Assembly (NCBI RefSeq): GCF_025118155.1
Contig: NW_026251387.1
Coordinates: 62,001-126,000 of the forward strand
Source of the DNA: Cokeromyces recurvatus
Lineage: Eukaryota; Mucoromycota; Mucoromycetes; Mucorales; Mucoraceae
DNA length: 64,000 nt
Direction: 5' to 3'
Under the pieces are notes generated by a model. That model worked only from the letters and a program-made list of their open reading frames with translations, had not been told where the DNA came from and did not search any database. Shown piece by piece: positions 35,477 to 47,458 of this stretch. Both the position numbers and the translations under genes were made by a program. Numbering within the stretch: the first letter of the stretch is position 1; every line of letters starts with the position of its first letter.

Positions 35477-38131
35477 ATGAGTACGACACCTACTTCGGAA
35501 AGACCTAGACGTCTTTCTATGCCCAAATTGACACGTCGTTTAACCAATGTCACTATTCATGTTGATGATGATAAAGATAAATTGGAAACAGTAACTACCT
35601 CAAGCATCCCATCTAGTAAATCATATCATGTTCAACTAGACCCCGAATACATGAATGAATGGAAAAAACTGATGATACCCAAGAAAAATGATGTTCAATC
35701 CATCAAGTTGGATATTGTAGAACATACAATAGATACCCTTTGTCGTAGTCCTTTTAATTTAGATAAACTCGCTGTGTATCAAGCCACTGCCTTTTCTGTT
35801 CGTGATCGTCTTCTTAAAGATTGGAATGAAACTCAAGAATCTGTATTTAAACAAAATCCTAAGCGTTGTTATTATCTATCCATGGAATTCTTAATTGGTC
35901 GTGCCTTGGATAATGCCTTACATTGCCTTGAGATCAAAGATGCTTATAAGGAAAGCGTAAAGGATTTGGGATTTAATTTAGAGGATCTGTTAGAGGAAGA
36001 ACGAGACGCAGCATTAGGTAATGGTGGTTTAGGTCGTCTTGCTGCCTGTTATATGGATTCAGCTGCTACTTTAAATTTTCCTACATGGGGTTATGGTTTA
36101 CGTTATCAATATGGTATCTTTAAACAAATTATTAATAAGGAAGGTTATCAAACTGAGATGCCGGATTATTGGTTAAATGCAGAGGGGAACCCCTGGGAAT
36201 TTCCTCGTAGCGATATTCGTTATGAGGTTCAATTTTATGGTTATGTAGCAACCAAAGTAAATGAAAAGGGTGAGTCACGTTTGTCATGGGAAGGAGGGAA
36301 CAAGGTACAGGCAATGGCATATGATGTTCCTATCCCAGGATTTGATACAAAGAGTTGTGGTAATATTCGACTTTGGTCGGCCAAGCCTTTAAAGACCTTT
36401 GATTTTGCTTCCTTTAATGATGGTGACTATGATCGTTCTGTAGCTGATCAGAAGGATGCAGAAAACTTGACCTCTGTACTTTATCCTAATGATAACCATA
36501 TTGTTGGTAAGGAACTTCGTTTGAAGCAAGAATATCTATTCGTGAGTGCCTCCCTCCAGGATATTATTCATCATTTTAAGCGTTCTAACTGTGCTTGGAA
36601 AGATTTTCCTGAAAAAGTGGCTATTCAATTGAATGATACCCATCCTACCTTGGCTATCCCTGAGCTCCAAAGACTCTTGGTTGACGTTGAGGGACTTGAT
36701 TGGGATGCAGCTTGGGATATTGTGACTCGTGTATTCGCATTCACAAATCATACTGTTTTACCTGAGGCACTCGAATGTTGGGATGTACCCATGATGGAGA
36801 ACTTACTTCCTCGACATATGCAAATTATCTATGATATCAATCTCTTCTTCCTACAGAAAGTTGAAAAAGTGAACAATGATCGTGAATTATTAAAACGTGT
36901 ATCTATTATCGAGGAAAGTTCACCTCAAAAGATACGTATGGCTTATTTGGCTGTTGTAGGGTCACATACTGTAAATGGTGTCGCTGCCCTTCATTCTGAT
37001 TTAGTCAAGAAGGAGCTCTTTAATGATTTTCTTCATTACTATGGTCCTGATAAATTTATTAATATCACAAATGGTATCACTCCTCGTCGTTGGCTCTATC
37101 AAGCTAATCCTGATTTACGTGACTTGATAACTGACACCTTGGGTTCTAAACATTGGGTAACTCATCTCGACGAATTAAAGGGACTTAAGAAATTCGCAGA
37201 CGATACAGAGTTTCAAGAGGAATGGATGAATGTCAAACTGAAGAACAAGGTTCGCTTGGCTAAATGGATTAGAGATAACCTTAGTATCACCGTGGATCCT
37301 CATGCTTTGTTTGATATCCAAGTGAAGCGTATTCATGAATATAAACGTCAATTTATGAATATTCTAGGTGTTATCTACCGGTACAAGAACATCAAACTAC
37401 TCTCGCCTGAGGAACGTAGAGAGATGACTCCTCGCGTTGTCATATTTGGTGGTAAATCTGCACCTGGTTACTACATTGCCAAGTTGGTTATCAAATTGAT
37501 TACTACCGTCTCTGAGATTGTGAACAACGATGAATCTATTGATGGTCTCTTAAAGGTTGTTTATATTCCTGATTATAAAGTGTCTCTTGCGGAAATCATT
37601 GTTCCTGCCTCTGATCTATCTCAACATATTTCCACAGCTGGTACAGAGGCCTCAGGTACATCTAATATGAAATTTGTCTTGAATGGTGGCGTTATTTTAG
37701 GTACAGTAGACGGAGCCAATATTGAAATTCGTGATGAAATTGGAGAAGAAAATATATTTATGTTTGGCACCTTGGCTGATCAGGTGGCTGACATTCGTCA
37801 TCAACAGAAATATCGTGGAGTTGAGATTGATCCTAATCTTCAAGTTGTACTTCAAGCTATCCAAAACGGTGAATTTGGCGATCCCTCTGTCTTTGGCCCT
37901 CTCATCAATACCCTAACCTATGGTGGTGACTACTATTTAATCTCTGTTGACTTTGAGAGATACCTTGATGCTCAAGATCAAGTAGATATTGCTTACAAGG
38001 ATCGTTCTCTTTGGGCTAAAAAGTCTATTATGTGTACTGCTGGTATGGGCTTCTTTTCTGCTGACCGCTCTACGCGTGAATATGCTGAAAAGATTTGGAA
38101 TCTGAAGCCATACCATATCGATGATGAGTAA
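35477..38131 (+). CDS. Glycogen phosphorylase
   Basis: Releases glucose-1-phosphate from glycogen in the cytosol with a pyridoxal phosphate cofactor. Single exon, 884 residues. Signs in order: YYLSMEFLIGRALDNAL, ALGNGGLGRLAACYMDS, the YGLRYQYGIF loop, QLNDTHPTLAIPELQR, NHTVLPEALE, ITNGITPRRWL, IHEYKRQFMN, VIFGGKSAPGYYIAK and the PLP-Lys region TEASGTSNMKFVLNG. The N-terminal tail has ERPRRLSMPK, placing Ser14 in an Arg-Arg-x-Ser consensus, followed by TRRLTN. A phosphorylation switch is therefore likely, though not proven here. No introns, in contrast with most genes in the window. Confidence 0.97.
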   Translation: MSTTPTSERPRRLSMPKLTRRLTNVTIHVDDDKDKLETVTTSSIPSSKSYHVQLDPEYMNEWKKLMIPKKNDVQSIKLDIVEHTIDTLCRSPFNLDKLAVYQATAFSVRDRLLKDWNETQESVFKQNPKRCYYLSMEFLIGRALDNALHCLEIKDAYKESVKDLGFNLEDLLEEERDAALGNGGLGRLAACYMDSAATLNFPTWGYGLRYQYGIFKQIINKEGYQTEMPDYWLNAEGNPWEFPRSDIRYEVQFYGYVATKVNEKGESRLSWEGGNKVQAMAYDVPIPGFDTKSCGNIRLWSAKPLKTFDFASFNDGDYDRSVADQKDAENLTSVLYPNDNHIVGKELRLKQEYLFVSASLQDIIHHFKRSNCAWKDFPEKVAIQLNDTHPTLAIPELQRLLVDVEGLDWDAAWDIVTRVFAFTNHTVLPEALECWDVPMMENLLPRHMQIIYDINLFFLQKVEKVNNDRELLKRVSIIEESSPQKIRMAYLAVVGSHTVNGVAALHSDLVKKELFNDFLHYYGPDKFINITNGITPRRWLYQANPDLRDLITDTLGSKHWVTHLDELKGLKKFADDTEFQEEWMNVKLKNKVRLAKWIRDNLSITVDPHALFDIQVKRIHEYKRQFMNILGVIYRYKNIKLLSPEERREMTPRVVIFGGKSAPGYYIAKLVIKLITTVSEIVNNDESIDGLLKVVYIPDYKVSLAEIIVPASDLSQHISTAGTEASGTSNMKFVLNGGVILGTVDGANIEIRDEIGEENIFMFGTLADQVADIRHQQKYRGVEIDPNLQVVLQAIQNGEFGDPSVFGPLINTLTYGGDYYLISVDFERYLDAQDQVDIAYKDRSLWAKKSIMCTAGMGFFSADRSTREYAEKIWNLKPYHIDDE

Positions 38132-38799
38132 AGCATCTCTGCATCCACTTGAACCCTATTTAATACAATAAATATTATACATATAAAAGTAAATTGATAA
38201 TTTACTATTATGTATTCTCAACAATAATAATAATAAAAAAGTAGTTTTCAAATAGTTATCTATTATACATTTATACATAAATATTAAAACTTTTTGTTAA
38301 AAGGTGATGGCATACTGATTCTCATTAAGAATCAAATATTCTAGATAACTTTCGAGTCAAATCCTTAATGAATTACTTGGCAGAGACGTTTGGACTATAT
38401 CAAGATTAGAGCATATTAAAATATAGGATTTTAAGCCCTTTTCTATTTATTTATTTTTTTCTTTTATGCAAGCTCATTTTTTTTTTTTTTTGAATAATAA
38501 CTTTGAATATATATTTTTAGGAGTTGTTGGATAGCCTTTTCTTTTTTCATAGGAAAAAAAAACATATCCTAAGCACGTCAAATACAGTAACATAATTATT
38601 AATAACTGCAGGCTTAAAGGACAGGAATTAAATGCTGCAAATGAAATGAAATAAGGCACAATTGTTATCCACTACCTTGTTATTCCTTTGCGTGATGTGA
38701 CTGTTTCTCAAGTAGTTTTTTTTTTTTTTTTTTTTTTGTTTAAGAAAAAAAAAATTGTTGTAATATTGTTTTATAACAATTGTTAAAATAACGTTTAAA
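38132..38799. other. Intergenic region
   Basis: 3' region of glycogen phosphorylase and upstream region of the WD40 gene. Several T runs (about 38478-38491, 38718-38737) and no supported gene. Confidence 0.45.
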
Positions 38800-40513
<1,714 letters not shown>

Positions 40514-40890
40514 ATAATAAATTTAATCTCAGAATCAGTTAAATATTTCATTATTTGGCTTGCGTCTTCCATCCTGTATAATAATATAAACGTGTCGTCA
40601 TAGGGTTTTCCATATAAGGTTATAATTTTTTTAATATTAAATGCCCGGTATAAATGGTAACAAATTATATTGATAAAGCACGAAATTTTTGAAGAAATTT
40701 CTTTGGTTGTCATAACATATAAAAATTATTTCGTTATTATTATCCAATCAAAATTATAAATCGTTCTATCTCGTTCCAAAAAGAAAAATTAAGGGGAGAA
40801 GAAATAAAAATGAAGAAAAAGGGCTGTTTTTTTCAATTTATTCCTAATTTCTATTCTTTCTTTTCTGTTTAGCAAAACAAAAACAAAAAT
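40514..40890. other. Intergenic region
   Basis: AT-rich spacer between two genes in the same direction. An open frame on the opposite strand (about 40501-40713) overlaps the WD40 gene end and has no protein-like pattern. Confidence 0.45.
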
Positions 40891-41384
40891 ATGAGTGATC
40901 TTAACTGGTGTACATATTGTGATAAAGCTATTAGTGTTCATTCAGTAAGTATTTTAATTATTATTGTTGTAGACTTTTTAAACATGTTTCTAATGTTGTA
41001 TGTACAATTTTTTTTTAGAACTCTTTATATTGCTCCGAAGAATGCCTAAGAGCTGATGCTTTAAATCATCACCCGTTATTAGGTTATGATTATGCTGAAC
41101 TCAAAGGCTTTCCTCATTCTTCAACTTCACCTACATTAACAGCCTTGTCTTCTTCTTCTACAGTATCTTTATCGCCCTTATTATCCCCTATTCCTTCATC
41201 ACTAAAAGAACCGTCCACATTTCAATTAAATTTTGACAACCACGATACGAATAACAATTCTCTTTACCAACATATCTATCAACAGAAGCAACAGCAGCAA
41301 AATAATCGATGTATTCAAAAAGAACCTTTTATGATGAATACAAATAAAAATTCACTTATCTATTTACAACCGTGGAATGGTTAA
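40891..41384 (+). CDS. ECL1-like zinc-binding small protein
   Basis: Two exons (intron about 40946-41019) give about 140 residues. The N terminus is MSDLNWCTYCDKAISVHS then NSLYCSEECLRADALNHHP: a Cys-x2-Cys ... Cys-Ser-Glu-x-Cys zinc motif like that of fungal Ecl1-family proteins, which extend chronological lifespan in fission yeast. The rest is Ser/Thr/Pro- and Gln-rich and ends YLQPWNG. The role is inferred from the family: a stress or stationary-phase factor, possibly with a zinc-sensing activity. The match rests on a short motif. Confidence 0.7.
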
Positions 41385-41772
41385 AACCAGGATACTTTCC
41401 TTTTGAAAAACTGAAGATGAAAAAAAAAAAACTTATGTCTATACCCTGTTTCTCTTAATCTGTTAAATAATTACAACTTGCATTTCCTTCTTTTAACTAC
41501 ATATTTATTTATTTATGTTTTCTATTCGTTTTATGAAAAGAAAAAAAAACAAAGACACTCATTTCATTGATTAACAATTACATATAATAAAAATAGTTAT
41601 CATAGTTTTTTTTTCTTAAAAAAATAAAAAATAAAATAAAATAAAATAAAAATGACCCTGGTTCTTATCAGATTTTCTTTGAAATCTTATCAGATTTAAT
41701 AGAATCTGAAACCAAATTAAATGAAATCGTAGAATATTTTATTACTTTTATATATATATATAATTATACCTA
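41385..41772. other. Convergent 3' spacer
   Basis: Short AT-rich stretch with AAAAT repeats near 41630-41650 and no gene. Confidence 0.5.
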
Positions 41773-44700
41773 TCAGATAAAGGTAGTGGGATTATTATTT
41801 TTATGAATTGTATCTGTATCATCCTCATATGATTTATCACTCATTCTTCTCAACAGATGATCATAAGATATATTAGAATCTAATATAAGGGTTGTATTAT
41901 TATCATGAGGATGTCGTGTAACATCCAATGACTGCTGTAGTACTTCTTGCTGTTCATTAGTGGCACTGTTGTTTCTTTTATCGTGCTGTTCTTGTAGTGC
42001 ATTAGATGAATGACGTCTAAAATCATGAAAATGTGGCTTTTTTCTTTGATTAAAGCAGTGTTCCCATACATTCAATGTATTTAAATTAGGTAATTGAATA
42101 TAAATATCTGTCCAACCTTGACCATGTATCTTGAGCACATAATCTTCTAATTTAGCAGAATAAACGGTTGCTTGATGATAAGACATGACTGTTCCCTTTT
42201 TTTCATTATCCTATTTAATATATTATATATTAAAATAATACTTGTTAAAAAAGAAAAGAAAAGACATACCGAAAAATGTGAAAAATAACCTAACCAGGGA
42301 AATAGCATAACATGATTCATCTTCCATTGAGATAAATAAGGAAAATAACGAAATACTTTTCGAATAGGCATCTCTCCTTCATGTACTTCGATAAAATGAT
42401 TAGAGTCTCCATTGTAATCTAAAGTAGTAGTGCTGATAGCACTAGGCTTTCGTCTACGTAAAGTAGGATCATCATATAAAATAAGATCATCTGTTGCTAG
42501 TATTTGATCTAGACTAAGTAACTCGTTTATACCATGATTCACTTCTATATTGCTGTTATTATGATAATCACTATTAGAAGCATTCATAAATGAAAAGAGA
42601 CTCCTATGTGTCGGTGCCCCTGTTGATTTCTCTTGCAATTTATCAACTTCCTCTCTTCTTTCTTTCAATTTGAATTTATAGAAAGAAAATAGTTTAGGTA
42701 AAAATAAAATCGTTAGAGAAAAGGATGCTGCCCAAAGAATAGAGATAACATCAATGTAGTATTTTGTATAAAAGTCGGCCAAAGGATTTACAACAACGGC
42801 AAAACCAACTAATGCTGAAAATAGAATATTACTATTTATATGAACAATAATAAAAAAATAATAATAAGCAAATTATGTATGTATGTAAATATATGTAAAT
42901 ATCTTACTATACAGATAATCCCATTTGTCTGCATTCACTATAACGACTGTATTGTTTACCAGCAAACCGAGTCTTGTATGCAAGAAATGTCGCAAATAAT
43001 AATAAACAAGCAGCATAGATAGTTGAAAGAATCATGAACAATAACTTATTGTTGCCCTGAGGCTCACATGTCCAATAGTGATTAGAAAAGGACGCCTGAA
43101 ACTTCGTAGGAATTGGTTTTGATACAATTAGACCTACTATTAAAATCATCTACGTATATAAAATCAATAAACAGACATGACTCTATATTACGTAATTTAT
43201 ATATTTATTCTTTACCATTTCAACGCCAATTAAAGCAACTACAGTTTTAATTAAATGCATATCCGTAATAACATTTCGCGTTATAAAAATATTATTAAAA
43301 ATGTGATAAATCCGATAGTTTTTTGCAATCATATTTCTATACAAAAATAAAATAAAATAATAAATACGCTATTTCCCACTCCCTCCTCCTCCTTTTTTTT
43401 TTGTATTTGCATACCCTAAAATTAATATGAAACCTAAACTAAATGTAATAGGCTTCACGATACATGTAGTAGTAGTAGGGATACCGATCATCATGATAAC
43501 TGAAAGATAGGTTAATATAAATCCAACTAATTCTAAACAACAAAAGAGAGGGCTATAAAGAAAAAGAAAATGTTATAAATTTAAATCAAATATTTATACA
43601 TATATATATAGAGAGAGAGAGACAGAGATTTATCATGATACCTTGCCGCTTTAAATATTTCATTTTTTCGGTTAATTAATACTACAAAGAAACAAGCAAG
43701 TGAAAATAAGATACCAGCAGATGATAAAACCAAGATTGCATGAGAAATAGGAGAATTTATATCTGGGTTTAAAGCTGTACTTGGAGGTGAATCAAGAGGA
43801 GGCTATTATAGATTTAAGGAGAAGGTACTTTATAATAATAAAATTTCTGTTTATTACCTGACTTGTTCCATCAAAAAATATAGGATTTGCGGTCATGTTT
43901 AGAATACCTCCAGTACTCTTACCAACGACATTTTTGATGCCATGTTGTAAATTATAAACTAAATAATTACTGGTAAATGTCAAAAAAAAAAGGGGAGGGG
44001 GGGAGGAGAGTAAGAGTAGAAGTTAAAAAAATATATATATATATACATATATAATATAAATATATAAAAGTCGAAATTATAAATACATACCCAGTAGTTA
44101 AATCACCATTTGAATCATATAACATTGGTCCTTGTGGCCCAACATATCCAATATTAAACGCAGTTGGTAACATTTCATCACCTAATTCACCTAAAGCTAA
44201 CCTTTGCAGTTCTTCTGTTTGATTTTTACTATTATTAACAATTTTCCCAAAACCTTCAGCCATGATCATCATGCATGAGTATGCTAATCTATTGTTATAA
44301 ACAGTAATTATTATACTATACTTATATGCATTTATATTAAGAAAAAAAAGTTACCCTTCATAAGATGTTGTATTTCTATGACCAGCATATGGATAACTAT
44401 ATAATAGGGTTAAGATATACAATATAATTCATAAAATTGCTTATTACGCATTGGGATCTAATGTAAGCCATTTATTCATAAAGTTCTCAAAGGGGTCATA
44501 TCCATCCAAAGATAACCAATAATCGAACATAAATAGACCTTGATAATCCAAGTCATAATTAATTGTATTATCAGTATGATTTTTATTATAATGAATGACT
44601 GCAGCTTCTAATTGTTCTGATGTATCTCCTAACATAAGCCAAACATAATCTCTATTCACAAGGCCCATATTACGAGCTTGAATCATAATTTGTACTTGTG

Positions 44701-44864
44701 GTTTCACTGTTGCTGCTATCATGATGATACGTGCACCACTATTCGATATATTTTTTAAAGCATTCATAATATTATCCGGGTTATTAGAGGTTTCAATGGA
44801 TTGGAATTGCAATATATGAAGATCCATATCTGCAGCTTGTAACAAAGCCCTTTGATAAACTACA

Positions 44865-44902
<38 letters not shown>

Positions 44903-45814
44903 AATATATAGATAATAATACATGTATCTATATATAAACATACACTGTTGACCAAGAGGATCATCTGTATACAAAATTCCCAGCTTATTCCATCCTTGTT
45001 TCAATGCAAAAGAAAGCATTACATCTGCAACCAAAACTTGAGTTGGTATGGTCCTGAAAAAATATTTATATTGAGTTTTATCAGAAAATGCAACTATATA
45101 CAAATCAGTCAATAAAAGAAAAGTAAGAGAAAGGAAAAAAAAAAGGGGGGGAGAGAAATAAGAAAATTATCTTACTAGCATTAGTAGTGAATGAACATTG
45201 AGGTATCTCTAAAGTCGAAGTCATAAGGGCACTTAGACTCGTCCAAGAATTAGAGATATCACCGATGACACCGATGACGCCTTGTTGTAATAGAGTAACT
45301 GATGCATAAACTGCATTTGTGACTGACATTTGGTCAAGAGAAGAATCGGGAAATGAGTCTTTTTCGATTAAAGTAATGTAAGCATTGGGTATAATTTGTT
45401 TACTATTGATCTCATTGACTGCCATTCGAATGGCTGATGAGCCACTATTTAATATTTATTAAATGACGATTGGTCTGCAAATAAATACATGTGTATATAT
45501 TTGTATATTTATTGAGTTTACCCCCAAACTATTTGAGCCGTAAGATTATCATTTATTTGTGTAAAAGGTAATAGGATACCAATCTAAATTAAGCAATAAA
45601 TATAATAAATTATTTTATGCTCAATGAAAAAAAAAAAAAAAAGCATGATAATTACTTTTAATTCGGTCTTTCCTGTTGTATTATATTTCGGTATAATAAA
45701 CACAGTACTTTTATCAGTTTGATTAATATTATTTAATGTATCGTCTTTTAATAATCTTCCAAATGCTAATGAGTTGAATGTTGAAGAATCCTCAAAAGGT
45801 AGTTGATGAGCCAT
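41773..45814 (-). CDS. Class C (GABA-B-like) G-protein-coupled receptor with a C-terminal PH-like segment
   Basis: A multi-exon gene (about 13 exons, roughly 1,050 residues). The extracellular part is a Venus-flytrap ligand domain: KIGILLPFTQINDNLTAQIV, SAIRMAVNEINSK, GVIGVIGDISNSW, FFRTIPTQVLVADVMLSFAL, GWNKLGILYTDDPLGQQ. Then come seven helices: HAILVLSSAGILFSLACFF; CLELVGFILTYLSVIMMIG; LGFILILGNMIAKNYRIY; a helix near EMMILIVGLIV; NKLLFMILSTIYAACLLLF; RQMGLSVYNILFSALVGFAV; SILWAASFSLTILFLPKLF. The tail has a PH-like stretch (FRYFPYLSQWKMNHVMLFP, then KLEDYVLKIHGQGWTDIYIQ, LNVWEHCF), then disorder. The start MAHQLPFEDSSTF (45814) has no signal peptide; a hydrophobic stretch beginning MKSKFKSSVYITVSILLL lies upstream at 46081-45990. 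Ligand unknown. Confidence 0.88.
44871..44899. repeat. TA dinucleotide repeat in a receptor intron
   Basis: About 14 TA units near a splice site of the ligand-domain exon. Confidence 0.8.
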
Positions 45815-47458
45815 AGTTAAAATAAGTTAAGAAGAGTCTTTGGTTTATTTAAAAATTTACAAGATATTATTATGATTAACTTTAATGAATAAAAGAAAGA
45901 AAAAAGAAGTAAGAAAGAAAGAAAGAAAGAAAAACAAGTTAAAATAGAATGCATGCAAGTTGATATTCATCATTCGGAACAAAATCAACAAAAAAAAAGG
46001 GGGAAGGAGGAATAGAAGAAGGAGGAGAAGGAGAAGAATGGAAACTGTTATGTACACAGAGCTTTTAAACTTACTTTTCATGTCAAAACTACAAATTAAT
46101 AGAAAATTTAGGTTTATTAATGCAAGTCTATTAAAGTTAACTATGTTGAAGAGTTAATCATAATTAAAGAGATGCATTTTTATTGAGTCTTTTTCAAAGT
46201 AGTTTTTCTTTTTTTTTTATTGTGTAATTTATTTACTTTAATAGTCTTAATCCTATTAGCAATTTCGAGAAAAGTAAAGTACATATTAATGTTATTTTTA
46301 TTATCAAACTTGACTTGCTAGCAAATCTTCAACTAAGTTTAATTGATCAATTTTATTATCAATGATACTAATGAGATCGCTTTTTTTTTTCTTTGTCTTT
46401 ATATGGAATTTTATATTTATATCATTTATACTTGTGAATGATGTTTGATTAGAATTATTTACCAAAGAAGATGTTCTCGATCAATTATATGTGATATAGA
46501 ATGTTTTATTATCAACAAGTAATGTCATATATATTTGTAAAAGATACAGCAATTAATCTATTTTATGATATATGCAATTGTTAAAAAAAAAATTCCCTTT
46601 TTATATTATTATAGACCACTAGATTTACGTACAAATTGTTCTAGAAACAATACGTATAGTTGAGTCAAATATTCTTAAAGATGTAATATTATGAGTACAT
46701 GTTTATGTTGCACCAATTACTATATTAAAATCCCCAACTTTGATTGTTTCTATTAATACACAATAAACTAAAATGCATAACAAAGCAGATTGATGGCCTA
46801 AATAGCCTCAGAAATAGACTGTTTATTGATGAAACAATCTATTTGATATGATTAGACTACTCTACATGAATATAATCCTAAATCTTGTAAAGTATTTTAG
46901 ATGGACTCTACATGTATGTAGCAAATCCTAAAGAAAAAGATTTTTTTTTTTTTTTGAGGAAAGTGAAGGTAATACTATGTTATAGCCTTACGTTTACCAA
47001 TAAAAAACGCCACCTGAGAAGCTTGTTATAGGGCTTTTAAAATAAATTCCCCTTTTCTTTTTTTTTACATGTAGTACTTTGTGATTGCTACAAAATTTTC
47101 TAGTTTAATAAACTACAAACTAATATAGTCTCCAATTCAAATAAAGCGTCTTCTTATAATAAATAAAAATAACTATTCTATTCAATTTTTATTCTTAATC
47201 TAAACTTTATTTACTTGTATATGGTAAGTTAGTTTTATAATTACTTTGTACACACTACACGTAATTAAACATTTTCTATACTTAATATGGCCATATTATA
47301 TAGAATATATACATGTTTATATAAAAATATAAAGATTTTTTTTTATTTCATTTGAATTAAATAAAATACGTAAAATACTGTATTTATTGTTATTGTACAA
47401 AAGGGGAAAAAAAAAAGAGAATAACATATACTATATACCTATATGTATAACATATTGT
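45815..47458. other. AT-rich intergenic region
   Basis: The first 270 bases may belong to the receptor's 5' end (see its upstream hydrophobic frame). From about 46160 the sequence is very AT-rich. T runs occur at about 46208-46220, 46380-46391 and 46940-46956. No gene is supported. Confidence 0.45.
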
